Below are positions 37,801 through 49,739 of a stretch of DNA of 64,000 nucleotides, piece after piece; the stretch's first letter is position 1, and each line of letters begins with the position of its first letter. Origin of the DNA: Bugulina stolonifera. Taxonomy: Eukaryota; Bryozoa; Gymnolaemata; Cheilostomatida; Bugulidae. The notes under the pieces were generated by a model that was not told where the DNA came from, ran no database searches, and was given only the letters and a program-made list of their open reading frames with translations. The DNA lies in the NCBI GenBank assembly GCA_935421135.1, contig OW285192.1:7581001-7645000 (forward strand). The letters run 5' to 3'. The position numbers and the translations under genes are program-made.

Positions 37801-40800
37801 GGCTGAATCTGGCTCAGTGTTGCACCCAGCCCAAAGTTGCTGGCATCACTTGTAACAATTGTTTCTCTATCCACATTGTATGTGGCCAACACTGGAGCGT
37901 TTTTAAATATCTTCTTGACTGTGGCAAAAGCTTTTTCCTGCTCCGTACCCCACAGCCAAGGTACATCTTTACCTAACAACGACCTCAAGGGCGCTGTGGT
38001 ATCTGCTAGTTCACTAGAGAACTTCGCATATTGGTTGGCAAAACCAAGAAAGCTCCTGACTGCTGGTACATCCTTTGGCACTGGAAAGTCAACTATGCCT
38101 TGTAATCTTGGTCCTGCATGAATTCCAGATTTATCAATAACATAACCAAGAAATTCCACTGAAGGAACACCAAACTTACACTTGGCTTTGTTTAGAGTCA
38201 TGCCAGCTTTATATAACCTGTCTAACACAATCTGGAGTCTCTCATCATGTTGCTGTTTGCTATTACCAAACACTAATATGTCATCCATATGTATGACAAC
38301 ACCTGCAACCCCTTCAAGAATTGTATTCATCTCTGCCACAAAGATTTCTGGTGAGCTGCATAAACCTTGGGGTAATCTCCGGTAACGGTATCTTCCTGAG
38401 TGGGTGAGGAACGTGGTCAGTTTGCTTGACTCTTCAGTGAGAGGGATTTGCCAAAACCCACTATTGGCGTCAATCTTTGAGAACAACACCCCTTGGCCAA
38501 GCATAGCAAGACTACTATCAACGGTGGACATTGGGTGAATCTCTCTCAAAATGTATTTATTCAATTCTGTGTAGTCTGTGCATATTCTCACTTTATTGGG
38601 ATCTGACTTCGGCACTACAACCATCGGTGCTACCCATGGTGTTGGCCCATCTTCTACTTTGACAATCACTCCATCTTGGACCATCTGCTGTAAAGCATCG
38701 TCTGCTGCCTTTCTTCTTGGAAATGGAATGGGACGGGGTACATGAATAGCGTATGGTTTGACATCTCCCTTTAGAGTAATGGTATGGGGATTTTTCATCT
38801 TTCCAAGTCCTTTAAACAGTCGGTCATTAACAGTCACACTGCCAACTTGACATTGAGTGTCATCAACTGAAACTAACTTGAGTCGCTCACAGGCTGATCG
38901 ACTCAAAAGTGGAGTTTTCTGGTTTTTCACTACATACAAATCTTCTTCTACGCTCACATTTCTGGCTCTCATCTCACACTTAATCACTCCATAGCAAACC
39001 AGGGGTGTATTTCCAGGTCCAAAAAGCTTTTTCAATGTGGGTTTCATTTTACCTGTGCAATGTCCTGGGCCACATATGGTCAAGGCTGCCCCTGTATCTA
39101 ATTTGAACCGAATTCTTTGACTCTTACTTCTACTAGTGCTTACTGTGAGGTTAGTAAACCAGGATTGAGATTCAACAGTTTCAATATGTAAAACTTCTCC
39201 TAAATACACATCCTGCACTTCCTCCAATCTTGTAACCTCATCTACCTGTCTCTTACTTCTACACATCTTAGCCCAATGATTTGACTTGCCACATTTTGCA
39301 CAGTCTGTGCCTAAAGCAGGACACCTTTGAAATTTGGTGTGCCTTTTCCCGCAATTATCACATCTAGTGTGAAACTGGCCTGGCTTATTTTTGTATTCTG
39401 GCTTCTCTAACATCCTATTTCTAACTGCACCTATTTCTTCATTATTTCTATACTCTGACTTCTCTAAATACCTATCTCTATACTCTAACTTCTCTAACAT
39501 TCTATCTCTACTATGCTCTGACTTCTCTAAAATCCTACCTCTAACGGCATCTATCTCTTCACGCTTCACCTCACTTTGTTTAGATGATTGCAGCCTACCT
39601 GACTTCTCAGCTATTCTCAATGTCTTGACCACAAAATCTAGAGTTAACTTTTCATCTGACTCACACATCAACTTCTCTCTCTTTCTCTCATCATCCAGAC
39701 CAAAAAGCAGTTTATCTCTTATTAGGGACTCTTTCTGGTTACCGAAATCACATTGTTCAGATAATCTTCTCAATTTCATCAGGAACACATCAATGGTCTC
39801 CCCATTTTGCTTACAATTGTGAAACTGGAATCTACTCACTACTATTCCTGAACGAGGGTTGCAATACTCCGAGAATCTCGCTATCACATTGCTTAGCTTT
39901 CTGCCAGTAGCCCCTTCTTCTATCTCAGTTCTAACACCTGTAGTCTCATCAGGCTCAGACAAGAATTCCATTTGTGAGTAGATCTCTCTCACATCTTCAC
40001 CTCCAATGTGTCTGAACAAAGCCAATTTCCTCCGTTCTGCTGCCTTAGTGATAGCAGTCAAGTCAATTGCTAGGAGATAATCCCTGAATGTCCTCACCCA
40101 CCTTCTCCATTCTCCAGCCAAATCATCTGCCCTCAAATTGAGCTGGCCAGGGGGTAGAATACCTTCCATTATCTTTACACTCTGGGTACTTAAACCGCTG
40201 CCACCATGTTGTATATTTATATCATTTAGAAAGACTTCTATATTTGCAACCTATACATTCTAGCTCAATCTCAAAACTGAATCTTACATGTAAATAGCTT
40301 TCAACAGGTAAGCTTTCTAGCTATACAAGGGAAGACAACTTAATACATTAATAATACAACATTACGTGTGTATACAGGTATTTCATGCACTTACCCTTTC
40401 CCTACATATACTATTTATAATGTACGGGAATCTTTCGAAGCTCAAACTAACATATTTGTCTATTGGAGGCTAATCTTCTGATTGTACTTGATTCAATTTG
40501 TTTTCCATCCCAAACTTCATTTCCCAGCTGCCACATGTTTAAAAATAGGATTTGTGGATTTCAAGCATCATATTTATTAGTTTTTATGCTATTTACACGC
40601 AATTTTCTTTATATCAAACCACTTGTTTATTTCTGTAGCACTGTGGAAAAGAACTAAGAATGCTAGAGTCACTGTCTCGGAAGACGCTGCTGATATATTC
40701 TACGGAAATGGGGTGAATGATAACTTGTGTGGCTACTATGATGGAGTTCTTGATAAGTTTTACACAACCATCGTTTGCACCAAACCTGTAAGGGGACGAT

Positions 40801-40868
40801 ATGTCCAGATACTATTGGAAGGTCTAGCCACATTGAACCTGATTGAAGTGGAAGTACATGGTCTCTAA
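34874..40868 (+). CDS. PAN-like / fucolectin (F5/8-C, FTP) lectin, 5' end not found
   Basis: Exons: 34874-35176, 35591-35818 (or from 35627), 40639-40868 (stop TAA). Exon 1 has a PAN/apple-like pattern: YSKVHCSIICLMTGSCFGF, ACLVNQCLDL, DTDWFYLN. Exon 2 begins the fucolectin-type domain (DKPASMSSVYNDKRAS, CRTRHNTQDPWWRVDL, YCVLEVKILNRHEN); exon 3 finishes it (TLWKRTKNARVTVSED, NDNLCGYYDG, CTKPVRGRYVQILL, LNLIEVEVHGL). Phase 1 junctions agree. Family knowledge: FTP lectins bind fucosylated glycans, often in immunity or cell contact. The C-terminus is the end of the domain. The intron between the two halves holds a full-length antisense Ty3-type element. A polyadenylation signal AATAAA lies at 41158-41163. 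Secretion is inferred, as no signal peptide exon was identified. Confidence 0.82.
35914..36068 (-). repeat. 3' LTR of the Ty3-type element
   Basis: Starts TGTTG and ends CAACA, the usual TG...CA ends, with a 5-bp inverted repeat. It appears base-for-base the same as 40207-40361. It includes the AAGGGAAGACAACTT motif that recurs elsewhere in the window. Confidence 0.93.
36069..36080 (-). other. Polypurine tract
   Basis: The minus strand reads AGAAGGGAGA immediately before the TGTTG of the 3' LTR, in the position of the plus-strand primer of LTR retrotransposons. Confidence 0.75.
36219..40169 (-). CDS. gag-pol: Ty3-type gag-pol polyprotein
   Basis: A single uninterrupted 1316-codon frame. Gag-like region at residues 1-200; a basic repeated segment at about 212-260 (several RDRxLEKxEY units); zinc knuckles with Cys270, Cys273 and a full CCHC at Cys290, Cys293, His298, Cys303; aspartic protease DTGA at 358-361; reverse transcriptase about 480-690 with active site HMDD at 627-630; RNase H starting near TSDASNFGLG and including ETDHKPL; integrase with HHCC (HRGH ... 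CKEC) and a DDE core (GTDLLNF, SDNGPQY, GAAEKAV). The order protease-RT-RNaseH-integrase is that of Ty3/metavirus-like elements. No chromodomain or envelope is seen; the C-terminus is short and Arg-rich. No stop or frameshift, so it may still encode working proteins. Confidence 0.96.
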   Translation of the reverse strand: MEGILPPGQLNLRADDLAGEWRRWVRTFRDYLLAIDLTAITKAAERRKLALFRHIGGEDVREIYSQMEFLSEPDETTGVRTEIEEGATGRKLSNVIARFSEYCNPRSGIVVSRFQFHNCKQNGETIDVFLMKLRRLSEQCDFGNQKESLIRDKLLFGLDDERKREKLMCESDEKLTLDFVVKTLRIAEKSGRLQSSKQSEVKREEIDAVRGRILEKSEHSRDRMLEKLEYRDRYLEKSEYRNNEEIGAVRNRMLEKPEYKNKPGQFHTRCDNCGKRHTKFQRCPALGTDCAKCGKSNHWAKMCRSKRQVDEVTRLEEVQDVYLGEVLHIETVESQSWFTNLTVSTSRSKSQRIRFKLDTGAALTICGPGHCTGKMKPTLKKLFGPGNTPLVCYGVIKCEMRARNVSVEEDLYVVKNQKTPLLSRSACERLKLVSVDDTQCQVGSVTVNDRLFKGLGKMKNPHTITLKGDVKPYAIHVPRPIPFPRRKAADDALQQMVQDGVIVKVEDGPTPWVAPMVVVPKSDPNKVRICTDYTELNKYILREIHPMSTVDSSLAMLGQGVLFSKIDANSGFWQIPLTEESSKLTTFLTHSGRYRYRRLPQGLCSSPEIFVAEMNTILEGVAGVVIHMDDILVFGNSKQQHDERLQIVLDRLYKAGMTLNKAKCKFGVPSVEFLGYVIDKSGIHAGPRLQGIVDFPVPKDVPAVRSFLGFANQYAKFSSELADTTAPLRSLLGKDVPWLWGTEQEKAFATVKKIFKNAPVLATYNVDRETIVTSDASNFGLGATLSQIQPDGTRRLVAAASRSLTETEQRYAAIEKESLGVCWAMEKFSQYILGMKNVLIETDHKPLVTLFGNKFLDKLPPRIQGFKLRLQRFQYSMHHVSGSKNVSADALSRYTVGEPEKSDIARIEEIEHYMEELVKPNGSDQRLECLKSDQRADEVLSRVIKFVEGGWPAYLSSEDVLLKPYFDRMGLLTMNKGFLMLGSRLVIPLSQRSQTLHDLHRGHLGITKCQARARNSLWWPNMSKAIEEMVKTCKECATHANRTMEPLRPSATPDRPWQMLGTDLLNFRGEMYLVVIDYYSRYPELALLGKSDYSSRKVITHLKSMFSRHGIPELLLSDNGPQYASEEFRSFAKDYGFTHVTSSPHYHRANGAAEKAVQTVKKMLLKEEDPYLALLAYRASPQFGLYSPSELLMGRKLRTTVVTHPDDLIPKMPDHELFRSANDQYKRRMKSDHDTNKVKELPPLMEGDEVKDRVSKQQGRVKYPSDDMSRRVMMETERGGELIRNRSDVAVMPRRVTRSVSRREALEGTNGSVERY
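40189..40206 (-). other. Primer-binding site
   Basis: Directly inside the 5' LTR the minus strand reads TGGTGGCAGCGG. TGG matches the CCA end of a tRNA, as required for first-strand priming. I could not name the tRNA. Confidence 0.7.
40207..40361 (-). repeat. 5' LTR of the Ty3-type element
   Basis: The 155-bp copy upstream of gag-pol on the minus strand; TGTTG...CAACA ends. Expected to contain promoter and transcription start, although no clear TATA box was assigned in it. Confidence 0.93.
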
Positions 40869-43800
40869 ACACCTACATGTAGACCCATGATGACATTGAC
40901 TCTAAACACTTAGACCCATGCTGAAATCGTCTCTAACAACCTAGACTTATGCTGACTTGGTTGGAGTTGTCTTCTTTTTCTCTCACGCCGTTTCATTGAG
41001 TGTGCATAAAAATTTCATTGTATATGTAGCCTTAGAACTTCGTGTATTCATGGATCAGGTTTAATTTGCATTGTAGATGTGCGTATTTGGAAGGGAATTT
41101 GCACAACTCATCCAGTATTACAAACTGACAACAATATAATGTTATTTAGCTGATAATAATAAACTTCTCTAGTAATTTGGTTTCTGTAACATTTATTTAC
41201 TTATATCTTGCAAAAAGCTTTTCCTACAGTCAGGTACTCACTAACTCATATTACTATATATCATGACTACCAGCTGATATCAATCCACACCTTTTTCACC
41301 TCTTCAACTTATTCCATTAATAGGTGGCCATATACATGTAAATATAAAATAATATATAAGTAAGATATATGACAGTATTGTACAATGTACATGTATATTA
41401 GGCAGAGTAATCTCTTACATTTGAGGCACGATGTTATGTTATATATTTTGTGAAACTAACTGTAACAACCCTCTGTGAACAGGGAGCTGATATTGATAAT
41501 ATAATAATGTACTTACTACTATAATTATACATGGTGTTGTTGGTCAAGGTATGTGATATGGGAAACTCCACACGCTGATGGTATGCCAGATAAAGTAGCT
41601 CTAGGGGTCAGCTTGAGGTAGAGCTAGAGAGCAATACTAGTGTGTCAGTTAAAATACACTTCCTTTGTTGAGAATTTGGTTGAGAATTTAGACTTATTGT
41701 TGAAATTAAAGTTAATAAGAGAGATGGAATACTAGAGATTAATAATACAATCTAGTGTCTCTCTTTTAGTTTGTATGATTGGTTACATAGTACGGTAATT
41801 ATATAAATATTAATTATTGTGTTAAGGGGTTTATATATACAATGTACAATGTACATGTATATATCATATACGCGACCATATTACATTTTGTTGTGATGTT
41901 TAATCAAGGAATCTTTCCTTTGTGAGCAACACTTGGCTGCGTTCTTCGACAATGAGACATTTTGCTTGGGTATGATGTTACAGGAATGCTTGAACTGGAT
42001 CTTTATATGTGGAGGAGGAGTTGAGGTGTTATACAAACGGAAGCAGATAACTTCTGTTTTCTCAAACTGATTGACTCTGTACTTTCTTCACCTTCTTATA
42101 TAATATAACCTTGCTGGGAACTTCTCCAAGTAAAAGTGTATCTTGTTTAGAACCTGAGCAGAAAAGTTACATCAGTGCTTGAATCATCGAGCAATGTAAA
42201 ATAGTTTAAATTTGCATAAAAATATTCTTTTGACTATATTTTGTTGCTATAGGTGCCTTTGCGACCTAAATTTCCGACCTAGGCCAATTTGCAAAAATTC
42301 GAACACACCGGCCTGGGCCAAAGGAAAAAACTCAGAAGTTGGGAGTGCCGATGAGCTAAGGATGGTTTCGTCTGGCCAAGCAAAACTCCAGGCCAATAGC
42401 CCTTCCGGCCTAAGTCAGACAGCCATGTTGTGATTTTTATTTGCTACCCGGGTTCGTCCAAGAGGTCGAAGAGACACTTTATGCCTGAATTCTAATGACT
42501 CAGAGCCATAACTAGCAGCAGTACTGCGGTCATGTTTATCTTATCCTATTATATCATTTTTATGCTTATTTTCACTTTTTTTACAGATAGCACTTTTATG
42601 GATTGTTGATGAGTTCAAAACAAAAAAACCTGATGCACCCAATATTTGTCCTGACAACAGGAAATATCTATGAGAAGAAAGCCAATGAGAGAAGTATTAG
42701 ATGACTCACTGGGAGAGCTGCTCTGTATCAATGCTCTCTTTACAGTATCCATAGTGCTTACACCATCGTTTAGTATATTGTAACATGTTCCTGCTTGTTA
42801 TGTAGTCTAAGAGTGGTCGGCTATATTTTCTCCAATTACATACAGTGTATACTGAGCCTATAACGTACGACCTAGTTGACCGTGCATGAGTGTTGACCCA
42901 TAGGTCCGAGTTGTTTAGCAAACACTAAAAGCTAACATGTATTTATCAATGCAACCCTAGGACTCTGGGCTGAAGCATGAGGGACTTCGGCTGAGAGTGT
43001 GCTAGTGAAGAAGAGATAACTCCTGAGATGCCCTGTATCACATAGCTGTGCCTTTATTGAGCTCTGGATAACAACTAATTCACAAGTAGAAAACATTTGC
43101 CTTTTATACTAATTCATTTCCGCTGGCTTCCGGTAAAAGCACAACCGTCACTCGGTAAAAAGTACAACGGTCACTCGGTCTTACATGTAAGTATTGTGCA
43201 ATAACAACAGAAAGGCCGAGGCCGACCCGGTCAGGCATAATGCAAAAACACTACAAAACATTACCAAGGCATTAAGTATAAAAAATTAACATTATAAGGG
43301 CACATACTTATATACAATTATACACTATTTATGTACTGTAAGTCGCACTGTTTTTGATTGCAAAATTAACCAAGTACACTTGGTCTACCAATAACGAATA
43401 CAGCCGTACAGGAGAGAGTACAAGAGACAGCGGGCATTTTATTACAACATTCGTTTGTAACTGAGCTGGTTTAATGTAATAAGTATTAATAAATGTTCTT
43501 TTCCTTTATTTTCATCTAAATTTGAGAGTCTCTATGTACGGGTATTAGATATTAGATGCACACGGATCAAGTTCTGACATTATATAGCCATAAGCTAGCT
43601 ATGCAGCTAGTATGTGGAAAGCTTTTGTTGTTCCTGATCCAATAGGAGCAACCTTAGGTAAGAGAAGAAGTTGAGAGGTTATTTAGACAGTCATTTTAAG
43701 GAAATCAGCTAGTAGAGTGTTACACTGACAGCTCATTAACTGGTAGGTTATCCATTGGCCTTAGCCTACCTGCATATAATATTATATATACATGTATACA

Positions 43801-43939
43801 TGTATATTATATATTCATGTATATATATATATACTACTCTTCATAGAATTACTGTAACACTCTTTATGTATTAGAATTTACTTACATTATGGTAATGCTA
43901 CGTTTTTACCTACAGAGTTAGATCACCTCTACTTGCACT
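40869..43939. other. Intergenic region, no recognised gene
   Basis: Between the lectin and the first TRIM-like gene. About 42250-42470 is GC-richer and opens a 73-codon plus frame without recognisable domain. Around 43090-43240 there is another GC-richer block with two near-repeats (CGTCACTCGGTAAAA / CGGTCACTCGGTC) and GGCCGAGGCCGACC. Both look like old repeat insertions. A TATA/ACATGTA palindrome array lies at 43780-43832, close to the gene start. Confidence 0.5.
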
Positions 43940-46900
43940 ATGAGCAGTACCAGTGCTCAAGAAGAATTACTCACTATCTTTGATGACAACGACGGCTATG
44001 GGCCTCTAGATGACTCCTTTTCAGATTGCACTCTACCTGACGCTTATCATTCTAATGAGGAACTTACCGATGCCGCTCTCTATACTGCTGCCACAGTTGC
44101 TGCTGCGCAATTTTATAATACTGTTATAAATAGAGAAGAAAATTCATCTGTTGCTAGCTTTTTTCCTGCTAGAGAATTTTCTACCTCAGCGGATAGCTCT
44201 GTTACGGGTTCCCGTGCATCTTACACTCCTTCTGCTGCCGATTCTGCCTTCTACGTTGCCAATGCTTCTTCTCCAGCTAGTCTTAGTGCTGCCAGAAAAG
44301 CTGCTTTTGAGGAAAAGTTTACTGTTAATGCTGCCACTGTGGATCGGATCGGATGTGATCTCTGTAGCGAAGAGAACACTTTTGAGATTGCAGCCACCTA
44401 CTGTAGAGATTGTTCAACTAAGTACTGTGCTAAACATTTTGAGGTATTTGATTTATATATTCGTACATTTTGATAGTATGCATGTAAGTTTGTACTTTAT
44501 TGAACATTTCACGTGGCTGTTCAGATAGTAATAGCGTCATTTTAACTTTCATTTCAGCTGCAGTCGATTATTATAATTAAAGCATCCATTCTTTTCCATG
44601 CATATGAGTTATACTAGCAATTTATACCATCAGAAAAAGCAGTGAATATTTCTACTGTTATATCTAGTCACATGATGATTCTGAGCCTCACTCTGTGATG
44701 AATATAGATGACGACATATCACAGGCTAATCACCTAAAACGGAGGGTATGTGCACAGCACCCACCTTATCCCTACAATAGTGGATGTAAGAAGTGTTTAC
44801 AGCTCTTCTGTATCGGATGCACTAATACTAGAGTCACTCTACAGCGCACTAATCGTAAGTACCATTGAACAAGTGTTAGGCATAGTTATTTGTACAAACT
44901 GAAATCTCACATATAATGTAGCAAGAAAATCTAAATCAATGATGCGATAGAAGTAGTGCTTCTACGTGATATACATGTAAATGTTTTAAAATTAAACTTT
45001 GGTTCATTGGTGAAAATATGTTTCTGTGAACTAAATGCAAGGGGTATAACGTGAGTGGCGCCTGTTTACTAAACCAACTGAAAATGAGACACTGCTCTAT
45101 GGCCACCTTGGTATAAAAAAGTGCAGCACATAAAGCAGCACATTTTTAGAATCTTAAAAAGGAGTGTTTTTAAGTAATACTAAGTTAAAAATGCTGCAAA
45201 ATCCAGCAACAGATTTACGAATGGACGAGTAGATTGTGATGTGGAACTCTTAGTCTTTCGGGTCCACCAAGAAAGAGTTATATAGTATAAACCATCCTCT
45301 GGATCCACCACTGAGCATTCAGTCAGTTATGTGTATACCACTCCCTTTTTGTATAACATTGTGTATAACGTTGCGCAATATTCTCAGCGAAAGGTTGTGC
45401 TCATGAAAGACTTCCTCTGGAGGATTTAGTAGAAGAACTCTCTATCAAGGTTCATAAACTGAAAGAAGAACTACATGATCGGGAGAAGAAGTTTTACAGC
45501 TTCTTTAAAATATCACACCAACAGATATTGAATTACTCTAATAGGACTTTACGTCAGCTTGAAACGTTAAATGAAAGACGTGATGAGCAGGTAATTTATT
45601 TTATTTCCTATAGCTAGGGGCCATGTTACCTGCCTACCTATTCTTTGCTAAAAGTGCATTAAGTCACAATGGTCATTCCCTTTCCTTTTATACCCTTTGA
45701 ACTAACTATCAAAATTCACATGACCATTAGAAGTGTTTTGATTGGCTAATAATGGACTTAGGCATTTCTAGACTCTTAAGCATTGTATTGTATATTCTTT
45801 GAAATGCCCCAGGTTCCACTGATGTTGATACGCTATTTATTTATATCAAGCACCGTGAAAACTAAAACATAAAATTAGGTTACATGACATTAGTAAGACA
45901 GCATAATATATATTGTTTGGTTAAAGACATACAGACAGTAAGTTACATTAAAACTGATAAATCATAAAAAATACATTAAATGTATAAGTAATAGTTAAAA
46001 TACCTTATTGGCCTCCTGTTTTAGGAATATGCAATATAAATATATACAAATTTGTAAAGAAACACGCTATGCAGGAATAAAATGATTCATTCACAGAAAG
46101 GTTTTAGTAGTTAAAAATAGCAAGGATTTAAAAATAGCATAAAGCTACTAAGTCAGTGACCTACTACTGCATCACCATCACCGTATATGTGTAAGCTAGA
46201 GCAACAGGCATGGACCAGAGCACTTTTAGCACTTTTAGACACTTTATCTGAACACATTTCAGCAGTGAGTTTGAATATTTTGAAAATGTGACTTGGGCAC
46301 TTTTAGCACTAGGCTCTTCAATTGTATAAACCGACACACATAGCCTCTCTCTCATTTAACGTCTAAATAGCTGATTTGCTTCCTGTGTCAAGGACATTTC
46401 ATGTTTTTGCTACTCGCGGGCACCTACATGTATTATTCCTAAAAAAGTAAAGAAAGATTTCTGTAGAACGGTTTTGTCTTGTGATTGGGTAGAGGGTCGT
46501 TACAATAGCAAGTGTCCTGGAATGTTTGCTAGCAGTATGCATATACCTCTATCATCTGTCAACTAGTCAGCAGCCTCAATATACTATCTCCTTGGAAACT
46601 TGTGCACTTGGAAACAGTGCACTTTAAGCAGAGGGCTTTCTGCAATACTTCAGTCATCCCCATAAATGATTGGTTTGTACTTAACTTGTAAATGAGCTGA
46701 GTGAGTGCATATACGTTGTGATAAAATGGCTTATTAAAATATTGGGACAACTTTTTACTAAATGATACTAACCACGACCTCGTATATTTTAGCTTAAGGA
46801 TATTTTTCGTAAATATGACGAGATGAAAACAGAACTGACCAAGAAGAGAAGGCGTGTATGCACTCAAGTGACTCAATTCAGAGAAGATGTTACTGATGAA

Positions 46901-49739
46901 ATAAAATATTTCCGTAAATACAAGAAACGGATGGACCAGAGAAGAATGAACGACCACCATGTAAGCATTCAGGTTATATTTGTTTCCAATCTTTATCGAG
47001 TATGTGGATTGGCTGAGTCTGTAAATTACATTCCCTATTACATGCTAGTGGTTATGGTGCAACTAAAAATATTTAAGTGGGTTGTGTATGAATTCAATGT
47101 ACATGTTGCCTGAACAAGGGAAGCACCCAAGTGTCAGCCATTAAAATTTTCCGACTACAAGGATTTTATAGATGCGTTAACTAAATTGAGCATGAACTGT
47201 ATACCTTGTTAAATAGCAGTAAGTCTCTGACTTATGTACATGTAGATCATCATTCAAGTAACAATCTATGCTCTTTCTATTGCGTTCCTCAGTTTGTGTG
47301 AGCAATGTCAACCAAGCTCATGGTGGACAATCTTTCATAAGTTTCAGTTAGTCGGTATAATTAGAAACATCAGGCTGTTATGAGCAAAATACATATTCAA
47401 TGATATTGTATACTAATGTACAAGTAGTATAGGCCACACAAGCCACAGTCACACTTGAAACCAGGTACACGAGTTTGTTTCAGTTTGCATAAGTTGATAT
47501 TCAGTTTACTAATGTTGTTATTTTGTTAACTTTCTGTGTACAATGTCAAATATTGTTACATTGCATTTCCTTTATATTATTATTTCTAGAAATGTTTGGA
47601 AAATCTGTGGTTATTTGCGTCCGACTGGATCTTTTGTTGGAGTAAATACATGCAAGTGCTGGTTATCTGAAAATGCTATTTTCTTGCAGAAGGACTATTT
47701 AGGCATCAAAAGAATTACCAAGAACCGGACCAGATATCTAATTTTGTGTTTTAGTTTCCTGACATCATATTATTTACAAGTAGTTCTATAGTATTGGTTA
47801 TTTTATTTTCTGGTTTTCTTATGACAGGTGGACATTGTAAAGAACCATCGTGAAACAATAGATATTATAAAGGAATTGACTTCAGCTCCACTACCAAGCT
47901 TAACAATAGAAGATCCAGTTTATCTGCAGGTCACAGGTCAGTGTGAATGCTTCTATTAAGCTCAAATACAGGGAAACTTCTAAGCACTGTACCACAGTGT
48001 TCATAAACATACTGTATCATAAGATAAAAAAACAATACAATACTATGTTAAAGACTTATTAATATACATGTAGTATTACAGATGAGATATATCTGCTCAA
48101 TCTGTACGCAGTGCACTGTTTCGGTTTTTGATTTCCAATCAGTGCAGTGCTTCCCAAAAATGTATGACGAGAACGGGTTTCTGTGTATTTATACGTTTCA
48201 TCTACATATAGATCTACATTATCTTTCTATATAGCATTATTATATTCTTCTGGTAGATAAACAGAGAAAATTGGAAGCAAAACTGAATGTCCTAAAACAT
48301 GGATTTATCTCTCTGGAACATGGACTAATGGTTGACCCCTTACCAGAGCGCTTTTTTTGGTTCCACGCATCTATGTTGCCTAGCGACTACAGCTCACTGT
48401 GTATATATAGAGATCAAATCTTCTTTGGAATGATGGATGGTAAAGTTTATAGCGTCAGTAAGCACAATAAAGTCAGTTTGGCTTTATTTACACACTACGG
48501 TGCTATAGACAGCATAATGCTTTACAAAGGCAAAATGTATTCGATATCTCGTGAACAATTTGCTGATGAAAGTATGAGAAAGAGCAACTCGTTTCTAGTC
48601 ACAATACACGGTCTAGATAAACTGCTTCTCCACAACTGGATTCATATTGATAGTCGCTTCTACCCAAGCAAGATAGCCGTCGTCAACGGCCTTGTCGTAA
48701 TACCAAACAGAACTACCAAGTCATTAGTTGTATACGATGAAACCGGACAAGTTGTAAGAAGAATACCTGTTGCTCTGCTCCGCGATACTCCAATACATAT
48801 GTGTGCTGCGGATGACAATTCTGTTGTCATATCTATACCATGTGGCGGCAAGCTATTAAAAGTGAACGTTGTCAAATCTATGGTCACTTGGTTTCGGTCG
48901 AGTGAGAAGTTTCATCCTAAATGTGTCGCCTATCACCGCAGCCGATTATATGTCAGCAGCCCCAACCAAGGTTCGAAAATTTGGATCCTGGACTCCATGT
49001 CAGGTAAAGTTATATATTAAAACATTGCAATAATCTTTTTCTGGGTGTGTGCCTGTGTATACATTACTGATACTATCTACACACCATTTACAATCTAGAC
49101 ATCATTTACGTTTGGTTAGCTGCATGGCCTAGAAATTGCCACTATTGCAGATGTGGAACAAAGCTTTTTGCTCCTCAGGAAAAAAAACTATTTTCTAGAA
49201 AAATATTGCTAAAGCATACGTACAGTCACGTATTTAATGCGTACATGCATTTAATGCTGTATTTAATGCTACGTATATGTATTTAATGCTACGCTGTGTG
49301 TAATTTTAGGTGCACTGTTAATATGCATCACTGAGATTAGAAGAGATGACCGAATGCTGTTCCATGGTGTAGAGGAATTTGTTGTAGAGAGAGGAACTTT
49401 AGTGGCAACAAGTTCAAGGTCAAGAGAAGCTATGTTATACTTGATAAGGTAACTCCTGAGGGGTATTATGGTCAACTTGACTGCTCCAAATCTGTTTTTT
49501 CATGTTTCTAAAATTATTATTTATCCCTTATTTATAGAGATGCTTATTCTTTGTGCAAGTGTGCAATAAGTACTGTTAGGTGCAGTAGTGGAGAAATTTG
49601 GATAGCCTTAGTTCCTTGTTTGTGGTTGGGGTTTAGGGTAAGGGTGGTCAACCAGCAAAATATAGAGAAGACGACTTCTCCTGCTTCATTTTTGGCAAAG
49701 AACAAAGGCTATCTCAAATTTCTCCACTTCTGCACCTAA
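43940..49739 (+). CDS. TRIM-like protein 1: two B-boxes, coiled coil, beta-propeller, no RING
   Basis: Exons 43940-44443, 44668-44854, 45388-45590, 46793-46960, 47828-47936, 48257-49003, 49310-49448, 49538-49739; total 2259 bp, 752 codons plus stop, all phases agree. The N-terminus (about 135 residues) is acidic then Ala/Ser-rich, with no RING finger. B-box 1: CDLC, CRDC, YCAKH followed by SHDD. B-box 2: VCAQHPPYP, CKKCLQLFCIGC. A coiled coil follows (LVEELSIKVHKLKEEL, TELTKKRRRVCTQ). The large exon encodes a six-bladed-type propeller with repeated LYxG/V-Y patterns (DGKVYSV, KGKMYSI, HMCAADDNSVVIS, SRLYVSS, KIWILDS). Family knowledge: TRIM proteins self-associate by the coiled coil; without RING, ligase activity is not expected. 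The last 55 codons run into an inverted-repeat element (49575-49740), so its C-terminus differs from the paralogue. Confidence 0.88.
48098..48152 (+). repeat. Short dispersed repeat (copy 2)
   Basis: CTCAATCTGTACGCAGTGC, ACTGTTTCGGTTTT and ATCAGTGCAGTGC, matching 15750-15805 in order. It lies in the intron before the propeller exon of TRIM-like gene 1. Confidence 0.5.

Larger units (their letters stand above)
35914..40361 (-). mobile_element. Ty3-type LTR retrotransposon, intact
   Basis: Element of 4448 bp: two 155-bp LTRs that read identical, a primer-binding site next to the 5' LTR (right side), one long gag-pol frame, and a purine tract before the 3' LTR. It sits antisense in the lectin gene intron. 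No matching 4-6-bp target duplication was seen (left flank TTCACC, right flank TTACGT). LTR identity and an open frame suggest recent insertion. Confidence 0.93.

Noticed and set aside
36119..39822. Several plus-strand frames of 67-143 codons opposite gag-pol
   Set aside because: Antisense shadows of the 1316-codon polyprotein, with no own domains.
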